Shown here: positions 25,701 through 37,128 of the stretch, one piece after another | How the letters are laid out: each line of letters begins with the position of its first letter | Numbering within the stretch: position 1 is the first letter of the stretch | Assembly: GCA_009869945.1 (NCBI GenBank) | Contig: WIXG01000244.1 | Coordinates: forward strand, 1-64,000 | Direction: 5' to 3' | From: Mesaphorura yosii | Lineage: Eukaryota; Arthropoda; Collembola; Poduromorpha; Tullbergiidae | Length of the DNA stretch: 64,000 nt | Position numbers and translations under genes: made by a program | Notes under the pieces: generated by a model | Seen by the model: the letters and a program-made list of their open reading frames with translations, nothing else | Told to the model about the DNA's origin: nothing | The model's database searches: none

Positions 25701-28462
25701 ATACGTCTACGTTTTGTGCTGTTTTATCTCAAACTAATTTTCAATGCAGAAAGTATAGAAACTTTTGTACACTTCCTCGTGTCTGGTGATCATTTGCAGA
25801 AAAGGCTGTCGCTGGTTCGTTCTTGTTTCGGCAAGGCTTGCGCTTTCCTCTCCTCACCTACTTTCACTTTCTTGTCTGTGCCTTCGTTAGCTCGTTCCCA
25901 ATTCGAGTCTTGTTTCATTGCTTTCTTTGTGGGCCGACGTCTCTCAACGAAATGGCAGCAAGCCAGATACCAAATACCATGCCCTCGCAGAATTCTTGTC
26001 GAAGGTCTTGAACTGCAGGTTGTGGAACAATTCCTTTGCCCAACAACAACAAAACCAACACAAGCAGTCTCGCAGTAGGTGACTAGGCCAACGTACGCTC
26101 GTTGAACATTCGCGAAGAATGTCTGGAGGTGACTCGCTGGCAATCAAAAAATTGTATAAAACGATGTCGAATTTAGATTACAAATATCTGACGCAAGTGT
26201 TTGATCTTTCAAAACTAATCTCCTGCCCGCCTCTCCATGCAATACTTTTCCATTATTCTTTCATTACTATTCCATGCGCATTTCGATTCCATATTTGATT
26301 AGGCGAGAGGCACAAAGCCCGAGACAAAGTGCGCCTGCATAGATGAATAAATTGAAACATGCTCGGCATACAACAGCGAACAGCGCAACGTCAAACCGAG
26401 GCGAAAGTTCATCACATTTCAATTTGAAGAAACAATGTAAGAATGTAGAAGATTTGCTTGCCCGAGGCATTTGCTGCTGCGAACATGTCGAATGTGTCAG
26501 CGCTTGCGACCAGACTGAGGAGAGTTGTTGAGAAATTAGATTTGCTAATCTCTGTTCTTGCAATTGCAATCTCGCAGGTCTGTTGACTGAAATTGATAAC
26601 AAATTATATTATTCTGTTCATTAGGAATGGGTGGGGATGACGATAGTGGGACGGATAAAGAGAAGGAGGAAGAGGCTGAGCGAGAGCGCCTGGAAGCAAT
26701 CCGTGAAGCAGAAGAACGACGAAAAGAGAAGCACAGGAAGATGGAAGAAGAAAGAGAAAAAATGAGACAAGAAATCCGGGACAAGGTTTATCCATCTCTC
26801 TACTTTCCCTGCTTTGAATTCCCAGCCATAAATTCAGCCGCCTTTCCACAGCAGCCCGAAACAATAACAAGCACGCATTCAGCCATGATTTGTCTAATAA
26901 TAACACTGTCGTCTCCCTTTTTCTTTCGCCCGAAATCTCTTCTTTCCCAGTTCGTCAGTTTCCATTCCCATCAAAGAATCTCAGAGTCGAGGCAAAGTTT
27001 ATAAATAAGATGCCCGGTTTCTCCTTTCTAATTCTTGTTTAGTTCCGCTCAACCTGGTTGGCATCCAATTACTATGCAATTTTAGCCTTCAAACGAGCAT
27101 GAATGCAAGCATCTAAACAAAAGCGAGAGGAAAGATCAAATGTAGCATCTTCAGCGCTCTATCTGATTAAATATTCCATGTGGCTGATATCTCGCAATGG
27201 AAAACATGTTAGGATGGCTTGCCCCAATTTTATTCCCGAATTATACGTTTGAGAGGAATAGTAGTGTAAAGTGATTCAGTTCCAATGACGCTGGACTGAA
27301 ATTTGACTTGGAAAGAAGCTAGAATTCACTATTCACTTCGCACACGTGTAGCGGAAGCTGGCACTGAGATCAGGCTTAAAAATACACTGGCACTGCTCTA
27401 GATCAGACTGAGGGCTCATAGGATAGGCAGTTAAACGAAAGTTATTCCATCTTGAGACAGCCATCACAGAAAGTATAGAGTGACTGATGAGATGGTATCG
27501 GCCTCGCACACGCGACCTTCACTTTGTATTTTTATATATTATTTATTCTGCACAACTTCCACGAACACTGGATTTTGCTTTAGTCAATCACTTCGGCTCA
27601 AATGTCCTTAGTTTCCTTAGCCTCGTTTCGTTTATTCCGAATATTTCAACCTTAGGAGCCGCAGAAGAGTCAGTCAAGTTAGTTGACAGAGTACCACATA
27701 CTCTTTTGTGAACTGCGGTCTTATTTAAAAATCCAGCTACTAGTAATCCCAATCAACATTCCTTTCTTCTGATCTATATTTAAATAAAACCAGCCACGAG
27801 CTTCGAGTTTTTGCTTTAAGCCACTGTGCTGATGGTATATTTCATTTCAATTTTCAGTACAACATAAAGAAGAAAGAGGAAGTGCCCGAGCAACAGGAAA
27901 CTGAACCTCCAAATCCATTGATGCGGAAGAAGAAAACTCCAGAAGAGTTGGCACGAGAGGCCGAAGCGGAAGACGAAGATGATTTTACAAGTAAGTTGAT
28001 GAAGGAGATTGTGGCATCTTCTTCAAGCTAGATGACTGCGTATACAGTTAAATTATCCGGTTCGGAGTCGTTTGAAGCCCAAGTTTAGTGATACCGTCTA
28101 GGAGTGGATCTGAATTTGTGAAAATTATGTCGCGAGCAATCAATTTCGAACGAGGTAGGCATTAGATTGCTGTTTAGATAACAGGAACTTCCGTAAACGG
28201 AACTGAGAGACTCTCAAATTCCGCTTTCTGTTAGCGTTTCTTTCGACTTGAGTATCCGAATGTTTCCTGTCAAGGCGAGGAGTTTTATGAGTTAGCTTGA
28301 ACTGAGCCTCAGGGACGCCTCCGGAACTAGGAACAGAAGGGGCCAGAATTTTGAGTTGTCTAATCTTACACGTCGTTGTTTGTTTCAGAATTGAAAAATA
28401 CCCTTGAGACGCATGTAACCGACATCAAGACTCAGATCGAGAGTAAATGCGTGTTACAATGA
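16780..28462 (+). CDS. cpx: Complexin, SNARE-complex regulator
   Basis: Exons: 16780-16834, 26625-26785, 27858-27990, 28389-28462; 140 aa. The start codon in ccaaaATGG opens MAAFVAKQMVGNKLNAVKG, the N-terminus typical of arthropod complexin. Exon 2 carries an acidic lead and the accessory helix, then the central SNARE-binding helix (KHRKMEEEREKMRQ, about residues 50-70), which continues in exon 3 with YNIKKKEE and NPLMRKKKTPEELA. Exon 4 ends DIKTQIESKCVLQ. CVLQ is a CAAX box, predicting C-terminal farnesylation and membrane tethering as in the CAAX isoform of fly complexin. The protein binds assembled SNARE bundles at the presynaptic membrane, clamps spontaneous fusion and promotes evoked fusion (family knowledge). 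Introns 2 (1,072 nt) and 3 (398 nt) show nothing else. All junctions are GT-AG and in phase. Confidence 0.95.
16835..26624. other. First intron of complexin (9.8 kb)
   Basis: A phase-1 intron with donor gtaaga and acceptor ttag. It contains a short telomere-like CCTAA run near 22180 and a CTG run near 21355. Two overlapping open frames at 21286-22107 show no recognisable domain or splice support. Long first introns of neuronal genes often hold regulatory DNA, but no specific site can be shown here. Confidence 0.6.
22177..22199. repeat. Short interstitial telomere-like (CCTAA)n tract
   Basis: The sequence reads ttaacctaacctaacccaac, about four units of the complement of TTAGG, the telomere repeat of most arthropods. 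It is only about 20 bp and imperfect, so it marks lineage at most and is not a telomere. Confidence 0.45.
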
Positions 28463-31400
28463 GGTCTCGTTGTTGTCACAACACTTGCCCCATTAATTGT
28501 TGACAAGATCATGGAACTGGTGTGCTCAATTCAATCATTCATAGGGATGGTGGTATGGGTGACATTGCGCAGCTCAGCAGCCTCTGAGTTGGAGCACCAC
28601 TTTAATTCGACACTGCAAAACACGAAAAACGCCATTCAAGTTCCAAGCACTCTCTCTCTCATTTCCAGTCTGCTATAAAATATTAACCAATCGACCACAC
28701 ACGTTGTTGCTGCTCTTAATGATAGCCCAAATACAACGAAGTTTCTCAGTTCTTCCTTGTATTTACATAACATCCTGTGCGTTTCGTTACTGTAATAATT
28801 GTATTACGAACAGGATGCACAACTGACCAAACGAGGTTTCTGTCGTAGTCGGTAGGTCATATCACTAGCCACTCAGGCTCCCAGCACAAAGAAGCAAGCA
28901 CTCGGCGAGTCCGTACCTTTCTCCTTCGCTGTTTACTGTTTACCACCTGAACTTGATCCTGTTTACTTCTCCAAATGAAAACCATCGTAACACGAGCCCA
29001 AATTACCCATTTTCATTTCTGCACCGTTATATGCTCTGTTAATTTTGCTCCCAAAGGAATAGGAAAAAGGATCCATCGTCCGAATGTACACAAGCGCAGA
29101 TGCTTACATTTTCCGAGAAATGAATAGAATCAAATTAGTGACTAAAAACAGGATAATCAAAATCAGGCTTCAAAGGTTGCATGCTTTTTTTTATCAGGCA
29201 GCGCTTTCATGTATCATCTTCTTTTACATCAAATAACTTTACGCAATTGCAAACAAACTGAATTAACTCATGAATTAGTTTAATTAACGAAGGGGTGAAT
29301 TCTGGAACTTTCCTTTTCCGTCTCTTGCCAGCTTTCGCATTTCGCTTGGAAAATGATGTGATCAATCAAACTCCTGCGCGTAAGGAGCGTAAGAAAGACC
29401 AGTTCAGTACGCTGGTGCGAACTGCTTTTCCTGTGACCTTCCTGTCTACCGCCCTGCTCTCCGTCAACACAACACTTTGTCACCAGCCATGCCCATCCAA
29501 CCCACCTTCCCTCACCTCTGACTTGTCCCATCGCTTCCCAACGCCTCAGTGTTCCTCAGAGATGTGCACATACTTCCGTTACTGTTACTATTATCGCCTA
29601 TTGCTTCAGCTCGTAACGAATATCTGTGCTACTATCACACAACGACATACTTTGCAAACCTGGCGCATACTTTTCCTCTCGATTTATGTGCCTCAGATTT
29701 TTGCACGAAATAATGTGACTTAGACAATTTGTAGCCGTGATGATATCGACAACACATGCAATAGGAACAAACGATAACTGACTAGGTTGACGACATCCAT
29801 ATATTGTTGAATGTGCGCATCTCTGGCCAACAACTGCATCCCCTCGCGTGGTGAAAGTGGCGCCTCCTTCTCTGTAATAGTCGTCGTCGATAGAACGTTT
29901 ATTGAGGGAGTCTCACTTTCACGAGACGCAAGGTCGCGATGAAATTGCTGGGACACCATTTCCATGAATTATGAATTAGTGGTTAAATACTCTAGTTGTA
30001 GGAGACGAGCTGAGCTGGATATTATTATTGTGCTTGCATAAATTCCTATAGTCGTTGAGTAGGAGTAGTTCCAAATACTAATTAGTCCAGAGAGCCGGCT
30101 CGTTAAATGTTGTTAAATCTCTATTCAACAACTTATTGTTTGTTGTACGTATTTACGAGTAAGGAAAGTAAGGATATTCTAAATGATAATCACATAATAT
30201 ATATTATTATTGTATTAAAAAGTACATAGCATTACGAGCAACAGATATGAATCTTAATATGGAAATAAGAATGTCAATAGGAGGAATTATTTGTAGCCTA
30301 GTTCACTGACAACTGGTAGGGTAAATATGCCTTGTATAAGTACACGCTGCAAAAGGGACATTCACTTTATGATCACTCCGAGTGGGAGCGGTGACGCGTG
30401 TCCTATAGTTAGCTCATAACTATACTTCACCTTTACCCTCCCATCGAAACTGAAGCAGTCACTCCGACGGATCTGACTAGGTCGAAGCCTTACGAGGTGT
30501 CATGCCCGCGTGAGGGATTCTCGTCCAAATCTGCTGCGTGGCTAGAGGGAGAAAGTATTTGGTGAAAGTTCCTGGTCAGTCACGCGGATGAGAAAGGCAG
30601 TGCAGCAGTCGAGCCTCGTAGGGTTTCGACCGCGTCCAGGACGTTTGGCATTCATTATTATGATGTTATACTTTATTATTATAATGTTTTACAAAGATAG
30701 TGATATTTATTGTTATGAATTAATGGGTTGTTATGATATTACGCTAATATTCAAGACCAAATTACTAGTTTGTACTTAATCAATCGATAGAACTAGCTCT
30801 TGGTTCGGAAACAGCAAGTCGCAGCTGTTTAGCCTTGTCTTCATGCGAGGGCAGTGCGCGGCTCTGACCAGTCCAATCGGGTGAAAGCGGTGCAGACGGA
30901 GTTACACTGACTTCCACAAAGTGTGAAACCTTCTAGACGTGATTACGGTGATTTGTTACGTGTTAAATCGTCTTATTGTTAGGTGTTGAATATTTTTAGA
31001 AGCCCGTTGTACGCAAGCAGCAATACAATTACGAAACGAAGAATGCAACTTGTACTCCGTCACGCTGAGCTCGGTTGGATTTGAGTGTGTCGAGTCGGTG
31101 CAGTAGAACGAGGAGTGTGAACCTACATTCAGTCTGCGGACTCGCTGTGCAATCCACAATGTAAAAGTAGATGGATGGGATGTGAACTAGCCATGTGACT
31201 TTGAGAGACCACTGTCGCACTAATGATACACTTGCTGATTTGCCTTAATTACGAACGAAATGAGTTTTCATTTTTTGAACAGGTTACCTTAATTACGGTA
31301 AACGGATGAGACATTTCTTTTATAGCAACTCGACTGAATCTTGAGTTGAGCATTCTGACTAGAACCAAATTGTCCCTGTAGAACGCTAGCTTGTTACTCT

Positions 31401-31930
31401 CTAATGTGCTGTTGTGCTGTAGTGGCGGCGACTAAGCACTAGCGAGACGCAGTTTACATGCAAATTACGCAATAAAACGTTAAGCGACTTACGGCACTCC
31501 GGTGTCCATTACTCGTATTCTGCTGTGACATACACCTAGTTCTTATGATGAGTTGTGCATTCCTCTTAGACTCGTAGAAGTAAGTTTTGTTGTCGTTTTG
31601 TCGTCAAATCTAATTAAACCTACGACAGTTAAGATATGCGGATGACCGATGTATCGGAACCACTTAATGTAGCTGAAAATAAGAGTATTTAGGATATGGC
31701 GTGGTGTTTGTGGACACAACCAATGTACCTCAAACTGAGTGAATGTCATCTACCGACAAAGCAAGCTGTTCCAAGTGTGGGAGATAGAAAGACACTATTT
31801 AAGAGAAATAATGTTCGCTTATGTTCAGTGCTCTATGTAACAAAATTTTTGTGCAGAACTTAGATTCGAAAATTGCTAATCTAAATAAATAATTAAAACT
31901 ACGTTCTGTTGTAAAACTCGCCTCCAAACA
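28463..31930. other. Complexin 3' UTR / intergenic region towards MAK16
   Basis: No recognisable coding exon. Part of this must be complexin 3' UTR, but no exact AATAAA lies close after the stop. Exact signals occur at about 31471-31476 and 31882-31887. The part at roughly 30290-31540 differs in texture, with GC-rich blocks alternating with AT-rich ones and an AATAAA near its right end. It could be an old LTR or another non-coding unit, but no matching direct repeats were found. Confidence 0.4.
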
Positions 31931-31936
31931 TTTATT
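31931..31936 (-). terminator. Polyadenylation signal, MAK16
   Basis: On the minus strand this reads AATAAA, about 61 nt past the MAK16 stop codon, a normal distance for a short 3' UTR. Confidence 0.6.
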
Positions 31937-31996
31937 CAAACTTCAAATCTTCAGTGCGCATCCATTATCAAAATAAGCATTATTCATCTGGGTTCA

Positions 31997-33436
31997 TCAT
32001 AGACTGATTTGTTTCTTCCTTGGCGTCTCTTCGACCTCCATCTCATATTCAATTTCTACCTTGGGCTTAAGTCTGGTTCGTGAAGTTGATGGTTTAGCTT
32101 TTACGTTCTTTACAAGTTCAGGACCGTCTTCGTCGTCCATTGTATCCTGAAAAAGTAGTTTCAAGTTAAATAGTGCCATGTAGAAAAATCTACACAAAAG
32201 AAAACAGCTCATCGGCAGTTTGATAGTCTCACCTCCATATCGGAAATGTCACTTTCCTTAAAATCCTCATCAGCCACGAAAACACGTTCTTGTTCACCTT
32301 CTAATTCTATCTCTTCCTCCTGTGGGCACAAATATTGAGTACAAAGTAATTCCTTGGCCCTTAACTAATCAAATTCTGCTAAAATTATTTTAGTCCTACC
32401 TGGTCCTCTAGATCAGAAGCCTCGACGTCACTTTCCAACTCCTCATCGTGGAGAGCTTTATCAAACGCCAGCTTCGGAAAGTTGTAAATATCGCCGTACT
32501 AAAACACATTTCTCATTTAGACCAGTTTCGAAAACACATAACGCACCAATACGTAAATACAACATATGGTGACCTTGATAACGTACCACTCCTTTTTCGA
32601 GGCGTTCTAACAATTGCTGCTCAATAGCGTTATCAATTCTGGCTGCTACGAGTGCTTTAGCTTCACGTCTCTTTTCTCGACGTTCAATTTTGCTTTGAAT
32701 TGGAACTAACTTTTTCCTGTAAGACAAAAATAGGCATAACATGACGACTGTGGATTTGTACGAATAATAGCAACTTGTAATCATCATTATAATTACGTAT
32801 TGTGGAGGCGGAGTTTTCTCATTCGAATTATGTACTGTGAAATTTTGATAAGGCGTTGTTTGCACTTTTGTCGTAAATATTGCGGCATAAAAACCAGATT
32901 CTCATTGATTTGATTAAGGGCCTTTTCAAAACTTCTGGATAGCTTGATCTTCTCCCACGTCTTGTTAGGAAATGCAGACCTATGAAAAATAAAAACGACT
33001 CATATTAAAGATGAGTTCGTAACAATTCAAAATATTGGGCACCTCACCTCTCTATTGTTTTTATGTACAAATAGCAAACTCCGTTCTCCTCCCTAACTGT
33101 GGCATACTGACTGTTCGCCAAAGGGCACGACACTCTGCTACAAAGCCCGGTCAAATTGTATTCATTCCTGCAGAATTTGTGAGTTTTGGTACTACAGGCA
33201 AGCAAGAGAAAATAATACAATGATTAGTGGAAATTGGAACAATTAGGAATACACCATGATTTTATATATGCACTTACTTGACTTTGAAGGAGCAGAAGCT
33301 TTTGTTGATGATACCCCAAATTACCTGAAATAAGACAATATTTAGTTGACGAAAGAGAGGAAAGTAGGGAGTGAATCAATTCCCCATCTGCAATAATCCA
33401 AAAATTGGTTGAATAACTTACATCATCATTCTGCAT
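31997..33436 (-). CDS. MAK16: MAK16 ribosome-biogenesis protein
   Basis: Exons in transcript order: 33436-33422, 33324-33278, 33191-33048, 32979-32797, 32716-32587, 32498-32400, 32319-32233, 32146-31997; 284 aa with all phases consistent. The protein opens [18 protein letters not shown]. It keeps the cysteine-bearing core [12 protein letters not shown] and [15 protein letters not shown], then [10 protein letters not shown], then [18 protein letters not shown] and [15 protein letters not shown], followed by YGDIYNFP. The C-terminal third is acidic and ends in a basic patch. MAK16 works in the nucleolus in early 60S pre-ribosome assembly and 27S/5.8S/25-28S rRNA maturation with RPF1 (family knowledge). 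Length and order match MAK16 throughout eukaryotes, and the gene looks intact. The LRRC27-like gene lies 579 bp upstream on the same strand. Confidence 0.96.
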
Positions 33437-34015
33437 CCTGAATGTGGTGGGCTAGGTTAACTTTTCTCAAATAACCAAAGATTTGACAGTAACTAAATCT
33501 AGCGTTTAGGTTGATTATTGCATAAAATTCTACAAAATTGGAAGGATCCTAATATTTCGAAGCGAAGTCAGGTCGAGCGCCGAAAAGAGTTAAGCACTTC
33601 TGCTCAGAAAGCACATGAAGTTGTTCAAACCCAGCGCGTGGACCTGGCAGGTAGAGACAACAGCATACGAAAATGCCAGGGCTTAAGTAAATACGTTTTG
33701 CATTAGAAATTCGAGATGGCACTCAGGAGCCTGCCTGAATTGAACAAAGAGGAGCTTGCGATCCACGCTGAGGCCGCATTCCTCGCAAATCGATCTTGTA
33801 TGATGCTTCTATCCGCCCGTGCAATTTGATCACATGAAAGTTTGATGAATCCAAGAACATTGAAATCTTCAAGATTGTCTTGCAGTTCACTTACTCCTGC
33901 TCATTTGGCTGATTTGCTTTTAATTATTTAGAAATATTACCTCTTGCAGGGAGATAGTTCTCACGTACATACGTACAATTTGGATAAATTACGCTAATGA
34001 CTAATCCACACTAAA
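33437..34015. other. MAK16 - LRRC27-like intergenic gap
   Basis: This 579 bp gap should hold the MAK16 promoter and the LRRC27-like 3' UTR. On the opposite (+) strand are two small open frames with coding-like composition, 33518-33706 (62 codons) and 33716-33828 (37 codons, starting MALRSLPELNKEELA). Neither is recognised and neither has a clear splice continuation. Confidence 0.4.
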
Positions 34016-37000
34016 TTATGCAGGGTATGAGGACGGTATGAACGGTTCCAACTGCTTCAGTTTCCGTCGAACAGCCTCAGCCTGAAAATGCCAAATAGAA
34101 TTAAGAAGTGAGAACTGGTAACCGGTTAATTTTTTGTGAAATTCTTAACCTCTTTAACTTGACGAAGAGCACCGGCAAGCGTCATAACCGATGGTGAAGA
34201 TTGGAGTTCTTGCAACTTCACCATAAGATCTTGCATTTCCTCTGCAAATTTTTCTGGAGTTACTTTCTCATGGGCACGGCTGTTCAACAAAACAGAATAT
34301 TAAATATTCAAGTGGGCGTGTTCAAGTAGTTGCAAAGTAATTATGGAAGCGCCACTTACGTCTCATCGACCGCGGAATCATCGACAGCAAACGGAGGTTT
34401 GAGACCTTCAAAATTTGAATTTCTAATTTGCACTCGAGAATTGGTTCTCCAATTCTGCAAGGCTTCCTTATTCCTGTAAGTGAATGCACACATGAATTTG
34501 TGAATTCGTAAGACAATGAATAAAACAGGCGGGCGTCGCTTCTGCTTCACGAACGCCAACTTCTGGAGCTCTCCAGGTTATGGTAAACAATCAGTTTTAC
34601 ATCGTTTATGGCAGGTTGTAAAATTGTGCTCGGCGAAGTTCAAAATATTATTCTCAGTTTTGCATTTATCGCTGTCTGTAGTTTTGTTTGATGTGCTGAA
34701 GGGTGGCTGTTTTATGCGCCATAATTTTTATCCTTCTCCTACATTTAGTCGTTAACGTCGGTTTGCTGCCAAATCCCATTAATTTTGGAGCCAGGAATTC
34801 TCCTAACGCTCAGTAGAAAAGTTACATAAAATCACGGCAGTCGCTTTCCTTGCTTTCTGAAGAATTGACTCCGTGTTGTTGTTGAGTTTCGTGAGAGCAT
34901 CTTTCTTCAGCGCGTCGATGGACAGCTGCAATAGCCGCTTGGAGTCGATGCCATCGTATCTGTAATTAATTAAATAAATGGTGCGAAAATTAGATCGATA
35001 ATCCCGTAATTTTATAACAGAACTACAACTCAGGTCTGGGAAGTTTGTGCCTTTTTACTACAACATGAGAGTATTTCCAATTTGCAATTGTTCTGAACAA
35101 ATATTGTTGTGGTAAAAATTGCATTAACTCATTCTCCTTATGCTGACATTTATGAGAAAAGTAGAAGCAATTTCTTTCTGACAACCCATTTCACCGCAAA
35201 AAGGCACTCACGGAACGTCTCTCCACAATTCCCACGAATACTTCTTCTTCACGTATTTCACATTTTTAGACTTGGAATCTGCACACGACTGAGGTCCATT
35301 CGCAGTGTTCACGCCATCCTTTCTCATCATTTCTTCAAAACGTGTGACTATTTCAATTTCATCTCCTTTGGCTTTTTTGTTGTAAACGTGCTGCAATATC
35401 CCAGAGAAGAGTTGAGGAACGGGTCCTTTGAATCCGAGAGGGCGAGCGTCTGACAAAGAATTGAAATACAGGTTTCCTGCACATGTACAATTTACTGGTT
35501 TGTGGTGAGATTCCTTAAGTTAATAAAAGTTTAGAGTACCTTCAGGCTCAGGAAATCGATCTTTGGCGTCTTTCGAGGCGAGGTAGTTCAGAATAGCTCG
35601 AGTTGAACCTCTCAATACAGCTGGTGGTGGATCAATCAATGGATTTCCTCTCAAACTGATACATTTCAAACTTTCAGCCAACGCTAAAATAACAACATAG
35701 AACCACGTCATTTAAAAACCGACAACTCGCAATTTCCAAAGCACAAAGGCATTTCTTTTTGCAAAATTGTCTTTAGTTTCAAATAATTTGCTCTTGTAAG
35801 AAATACTGCTATAACATCACGTCAATCATGCCCTAGTAGCGCGAGGAGGAGAGTTTATTAGAAGAGGTCACCATACATAACGCGATAAAGTAATTGAGTA
35901 CATAATTCTACAGTGCTCCTTGAAGAAAAGCTTTGTAAGTTCAAGTTCAAACAGGAAATTTGGACGTTTGTCTCTCTAAAATGGCAGGGTACTTGAAGCA
36001 GAAGACAGCACCATGTCTGATTGCGTCACAGTGCCACGACACGATTCTTCGGTTTATGCATTCCTGTCAGTTTATGCTTCCATTTATTCTATACTATCTT
36101 CCTGCCTAACTGCGCGTCGGACGTCGGAATAGTTCCACGGGACCGTTGGTTTCGAGTAAAATGAAGTATTGTTTTGCTACTTCCACCTCACGAACTTGTA
36201 TTGCATTGTAGTCAAACTTTATTGAATTTTCTCTTTGCTTTCTCCCATCCAATTTGTATTGTTCAATATGTTTGTGCTCTGCTTAGAAATGAGTAAAGAC
36301 AAAAGCTAGCTGCCTCTCTCATTTTCTTGGCAAAAGGTCAAAAGTTGCAGAAAAGAGCCCAGCACCAGCATAAGTTAAATATGAGAGCGCATCACTTGTA
36401 GAAATTGTTTTCCTATCTTCCAACTTTTCACGGGTCTAATGCCATGAATAAATATCATAACTTTGGATACCCAAGTCGTACAGCGTAATCCCGCTTCAAA
36501 TGTGTTCTGGCTCTCCAGCCGTGCCTGGATACTCGTGCAAAACTTTGAAACAAGGAGATCAAACTGGATTAATAAACATCTTGCTCACTTACCGAGAGAG
36601 CAGGGGAGGCACCGGAGCTTGTTACCATCAACAATAAGGTTACGGAGATAAAGATGTGGCTTTGATAGCTCCGGAAGCGCCTCTAATCTATTGTACCGAA
36701 GATCAAGCCAGACCAATGCGGGTAGGTCATCAAAGAAGTTGGACGGAAGTTGATCAAGTTCATTGCAGCACAGGTAAAGAATCTGAAATCGGCAACAAAC
36801 GTAGAGATTAGATCCTTACTGCGTATTTTCGGTTCAGAATGTCCTTCAGTGGAGACAGTGGTTCTCCAGAATATGAGTAAGTAAGTTAGCTCGCCGAAAT
36901 CGGATTGCTCAATCGGAATATGGAGTCAGGCACTTGAGGCAGGCCAAGATGACGAATGCACAACATTCCACGTAACAGGTTTCGTTCCCATCTTTCGGGA

Positions 37001-37128
37001 TTGTGGATGAAGTCGGGCGTTTGATGTTTCAGAGGAATTTGTGGACCCGGTGCACAGATTTGAGAGTCGTCTTCCCAAAGTGGCACGTGTGCCTCTGGAA
37101 ACGATACCATATTCAATAAAGGCTCCAC
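34016..37128 (-). CDS. Leucine-rich repeat protein, LRRC27-like
   Basis: Exons in transcript order: 37128-36895, 36782-36593, 35683-35540, 35476-35212, 34959-34836, 34466-34360, 34279-34150, 34081-34016; 419 aa if all junctions are right. Residues about 55-185 hold four leucine-rich repeats (VPDSIFRLSN, ILYLCCNELDQLPSNFF, LVWLDLRYNRLEALP, LRNLIVDGNKLRCLP, CISLRGNPL). The C-terminal half is basic and helical, with EALQNWRTNSR and an end motif EEMQDLMVKLQELQ. Repeat order and tail resemble vertebrate LRRC27, whose function is not well known. Two junctions are weak. The end of exon 1 needs a GC donor (TCG then gcgagc, phase 0). The exon 5/6 junction needs gtgatt and an acceptor aataag, with another acceptor 10 nt upstream. 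The intron at 35684-36592 (909 nt) shows nothing else. Confidence 0.75.

Noticed and set aside
28770..28816. Partly palindromic sequence with catcctgt and acaggatg arms
   Set aside because: Only the outer 8 bp pair well and the inner part is imperfect. It is too short to call an element.
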